DNA of 64,000 nt, from assembly GCF_013112245.1 (NCBI RefSeq), contig NZ_WVRN01000001.1, forward strand, positions 227,001-291,000, written 5' to 3'. Below are positions 61,963-64,000 of this stretch, piece after piece. Source of the DNA: Ruegeria sp. HKCCD4315 (lineage in GTDB: Bacteria > Pseudomonadota > Alphaproteobacteria > Rhodobacterales > Rhodobacteraceae). Below the pieces are notes generated by a model. The model saw only the letters and a list, made by a program, of their open reading frames with translations. It was not told the origin of the DNA and did not search any database. How positions within the stretch are numbered: the stretch's first letter is position 1; the number at the start of each line of letters is the position of its first letter. A program made the position numbers and the translations under genes.

Positions 61963-62921
61963 TTACCACATGGCTGTTGTCCGGTCTGGGCCTGTTGATT
62001 CTGTTGCTGGCAGGCGACGCCCTTGTGCGTGGTGCCGTAAACCTGAGCCTGCGCCTTGGCGTTCCGGCGCTGATCGTCAGCCTGACGATTGTGGCCTTTG
62101 GTACATCCGCGCCTGAGCTTTTGATTGCAATCAGCGCTTTGGAAGAGGACGCGCCTGGCATCGCGCTGGGTAACGTGGTCGGATCAAACACGGCGAATAT
62201 CCTGCTGGTTCTGGGCTTGCCCGCGCTGTTGGCGACGTTACACACCAGTGAGTGCAACAGCCGCAGGAACTATGTCTTCATGCTGATGGCGACGGTTCTG
62301 TTTATTGGCTTGGCGTTTTTGGGAACGTTCACATTCTTCAGCGGCCTGATCTTGTTGGCAGCGTTGGGTCTTGTTCTTATGAACGCCTTTCGCGAGGCAA
62401 AAGCCCATCGCAAAGCCTGCGGTGAGGCCTGTGTGGATGAAGAGCTTGAGGGGCTGGAAGAAGCAGATCCTGACATGCCGTATTGGAAGGTATCTGTTTT
62501 CTTGATCCTAGGGCTGATTGGTCTGCCGATGGGCGCGCATCTGTTGGTGGATAATGCAACGGTCATCGCACGTAACTATGGTGTCAGCGAAACGGTCATT
62601 GGTTTGACGTTGATTGCAGTTGGAACGTCTTTGCCTGAATTGGCGACAACAGTTATGGCCGCGTTGCGCAGACAGGCCGACGTGGCACTGGGTAACGTGA
62701 TCGGTTCGAACATGTTCAACCTTTTGGCCATCATCGGGATCGCAACCTGGTTTGGTCGTATCCCGGTTGATCCCGAGTTCCTGCAATTCGACCTTTGGGT
62801 CATGCTGGGCGCATCGCTGCTGCTGATCCCGTTTGTGTTCTTCAAACAAGATATCTCACGCATCTGGGGGTTGGTGTTGACTTTCCTTTATGTGCTTTAT
62901 GTCACCGTATTGCTGGTGTGA
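61959..62921 (+). CDS. Calcium/sodium antiporter (CaCA family, YrbG-like)
   Basis: A 320-residue inner-membrane protein with about ten helices and the two alpha-repeats of cation/Ca2+ exchangers: GTSAPELLI with GNVVGSNTANILLVLG in the first half, and GTSLPELATT with GNVIGSNMFNLLAIIG in the second. An acidic loop (about 150-175) separates the halves. Translation most likely begins at the TTG at 61959, with GGGAGG 6 nt upstream, overlapping the small gene's stop; the longer frame from 61893 would add a non-membrane leader. Confidence 0.9.
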   Translation: MITTWLLSGLGLLILLLAGDALVRGAVNLSLRLGVPALIVSLTIVAFGTSAPELLIAISALEEDAPGIALGNVVGSNTANILLVLGLPALLATLHTSECNSRRNYVFMLMATVLFIGLAFLGTFTFFSGLILLAALGLVLMNAFREAKAHRKACGEACVDEELEGLEEADPDMPYWKVSVFLILGLIGLPMGAHLLVDNATVIARNYGVSETVIGLTLIAVGTSLPELATTVMAALRRQADVALGNVIGSNMFNLLAIIGIATWFGRIPVDPEFLQFDLWVMLGASLLLIPFVFFKQDISRIWGLVLTFLYVLYVTVLLV

Positions 62922-62942
62922 TCTGACAAAACGAGGTGAAGC

Positions 62943-63722
62943 ATGACCCGAGCTTTAGTGACCGGTGCCGGTATTCGTCTGGGCCGGGCCATGGCGCTGT
63001 ATCTGGCGGGTCGTGGTTACGATGTGGCGGTGCATTACGCCACATCAGAACAACCGGCGCAGGAAACTGTAGAAAAGGTGCAGGCCCTTGGGCGGCACGC
63101 GGTGGCATTGCAGGCCGATCTGCTGGACGAAGTTCAGGTTCAGGCGTTGTTGCCCAAAGCGGCTGAGGCGCTGGGTGGACCGATCACTTGTCTGGTGAAC
63201 AACGCCTCGATCTTTGAATACGACAATATCCATACTGCAACCCGCCAAAGCTGGGACCGCCATCTCGACAGCAATCTACGCGCGCCATTCGTACTGACGC
63301 AGGCTATGTCTGAACAGGGACTGGCCGCTGGCATGGACGAAAACAACGAGCCTCTGGCCGCAGGCTTGATCGTCAACATGGTCGATATGCGGGTCCGAAA
63401 GCTGACGCCCGAATTCATGTCCTACACCATCGCGAAAATGGGGTTGTGGGCCCTGACCCGAACGGCTGCTCAGGCCCTGTCACCTGACATTCGAGTCAAC
63501 GCGATTGGTCCGGGTCCAACTGTTCAGGGGCATCGTCAAAGCGAACAGCATTTTCAGGCACAGCGATCGAACACGGTGCTTGAGCGGGGTTCCAACCCGT
63601 CGGACATAACCGCTGCGCTGGGGTATTTTTTGGATGCACATGCAGTCACAGGGCAATTGCTCTGCGTTGATGGGGGCCAGCATCTGGGATGGAAAACGCC
63701 TGACGTGCTGGGCGTAGAATAA
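62943..63722 (+). CDS. SDR oxidoreductase, pteridine reductase/FolM-like
   Basis: A 259-residue SDR. The coenzyme motif TGAGIRLG (7-14) has the TGxxxRLG form typical of pteridine reductases and FolM rather than TGxxxGIG. NNAS, a VNMVDM strand and the YTIAK active site (Tyr and Lys) follow, and the GPTVQGHRQSEQHF loop is also of this kind. It would reduce dihydrofolate or dihydromonapterin. It begins 21 nt after the antiporter gene. Confidence 0.83.
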   Translation: MTRALVTGAGIRLGRAMALYLAGRGYDVAVHYATSEQPAQETVEKVQALGRHAVALQADLLDEVQVQALLPKAAEALGGPITCLVNNASIFEYDNIHTATRQSWDRHLDSNLRAPFVLTQAMSEQGLAAGMDENNEPLAAGLIVNMVDMRVRKLTPEFMSYTIAKMGLWALTRTAAQALSPDIRVNAIGPGPTVQGHRQSEQHFQAQRSNTVLERGSNPSDITAALGYFLDAHAVTGQLLCVDGGQHLGWKTPDVLGVE

Positions 63723-64000
63723 GCAATTTTGCTGCAAGTTTTGCACCGCTCTCAATCCTGTTACCTGCGCGTTACAAAAATGTCTTTTTTTTCATACACT
63801 TGCTAAGTGATGGAAAAAATATCTTTTATTTACATATGCTTGCAATATTGCCCATTTTTTGTGCAAATCAAGGAAGGGGCAATGAAACAAGGGGATTTCC
63901 GATCCAGCAGAAACTTATCTTCACACTTATCCACAGAAGTCGTGGATTGTTTCCTCTTGATTTGAGAGGCCTGAGATTGCAGCCAGTCCAAGAGAATCAT
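63723..64000. other. AT-rich leader region at right edge, with DnaA-box-like site
   Basis: An AT-rich stretch (about 63765-63865) is followed by AAGGAAGGGG and an ATG at 63882. The frame has only 27 codons (63882-63965) and may be a leader peptide, or not be translated. A perfect consensus DnaA box, TTATCCACA, is at 63927-63935. The next real gene must lie outside the window. Confidence 0.4.

Noticed and set aside
1..64000. CRISPR arrays, prophage or insertion sequences
   Set aside because: No regularly spaced repeats, cas genes, transposases, integrases or phage structural genes were recognised.

Overview
The window is a stretch of a marine alphaproteobacterial chromosome, most likely from the Roseobacter group of the Rhodobacteraceae (Ruegeria/Roseovarius-like). 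This rests on three TRAP transporters, a DddQ-type DMSP lyase, hemC and hemE back to back, RraA/PGDH/KDG-kinase style sugar-acid genes, and protein sequences that read like Roseobacter orthologues. No phage, integrase, transposase or CRISPR array was seen. Most genes are moderately GC-rich; the stretches around 14.1-16.3 kb, 25.5-27.4 kb and 46.1-48.8 kb are visibly more AT-rich.

Left part (1-16.9 kb). The start of a GMC oxidoreductase gene diverges from a TRAP operon (Tat-exported binding protein, small and large permeases) that ends with its probable IclR regulator. Next come a lone ectoine synthase gene (ectC) paired with an odd SDR gene and a divergent LysR gene. A peptide-type ABC transporter operon follows, with two tandem binding proteins, two permeases and a fused double ATPase. 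Then a DXD-motif glycosyltransferase stands in a gene-poor region.

Centre-left (16.3-25.5 kb). A GntR/FCD repressor gene diverges from a nine- or ten-gene catabolic operon: TRAP transporter, hydroxyacid dehydrogenase, RraA-family protein, secreted MRJP-like protein, KDG kinase, SDR, cupin and methylglyoxal synthase. It reads as uptake and breakdown of a sugar acid. A nested palindrome lies between repressor and operon.

Centre (25.5-37.1 kb). Accessory genes are separated by degenerate dispersed repeats: a secreted amidohydrolase, an SDR with a divergent AraC regulator, a berberine-bridge-type flavoprotein, and a DUF4242 protein beside a very large SAM-cyclase-AAA-TPR signalling protein whose start lacks an ordinary initiation codon. 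A truncated HlyD-type adaptor gene remains as a pseudogene.

Centre-right (37.1-48.9 kb). A seven-gene operon carries a TAXI-TRAP transporter, a DadA-like flavoprotein, an Asp/Glu-racemase-family protein, a TauE-family exporter, a CuyA/D-cysteine-desulfhydrase-family lyase and a Rid protein, with a divergent LysR gene. It is best explained as catabolism of a sulfonated or sulfur-containing amino acid such as cysteate. An AT-rich serine hydrolase gene, a membrane protein gene and a tRNA-Ser(GCU) gene follow.

Right part (49-64 kb). An RpiR regulator gene diverges from a tightly coupled operon: alcohol dehydrogenase, dddQ, two equal-length enolase-superfamily enzymes (the second a cis-3-hydroxy-L-proline dehydratase) and a class III aminotransferase. 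Housekeeping genes follow: hemC, hemE, a CoA-transferase, a YadG/YadH-like ABC exporter, an S49 peptidase, a small zinc-ribbon-like protein, a CaCA antiporter and a FolM-like SDR. The most promising candidates for undescribed biology are the dddQ-enolase operon, the cysteate-like operon and the RraA-kinase operon.
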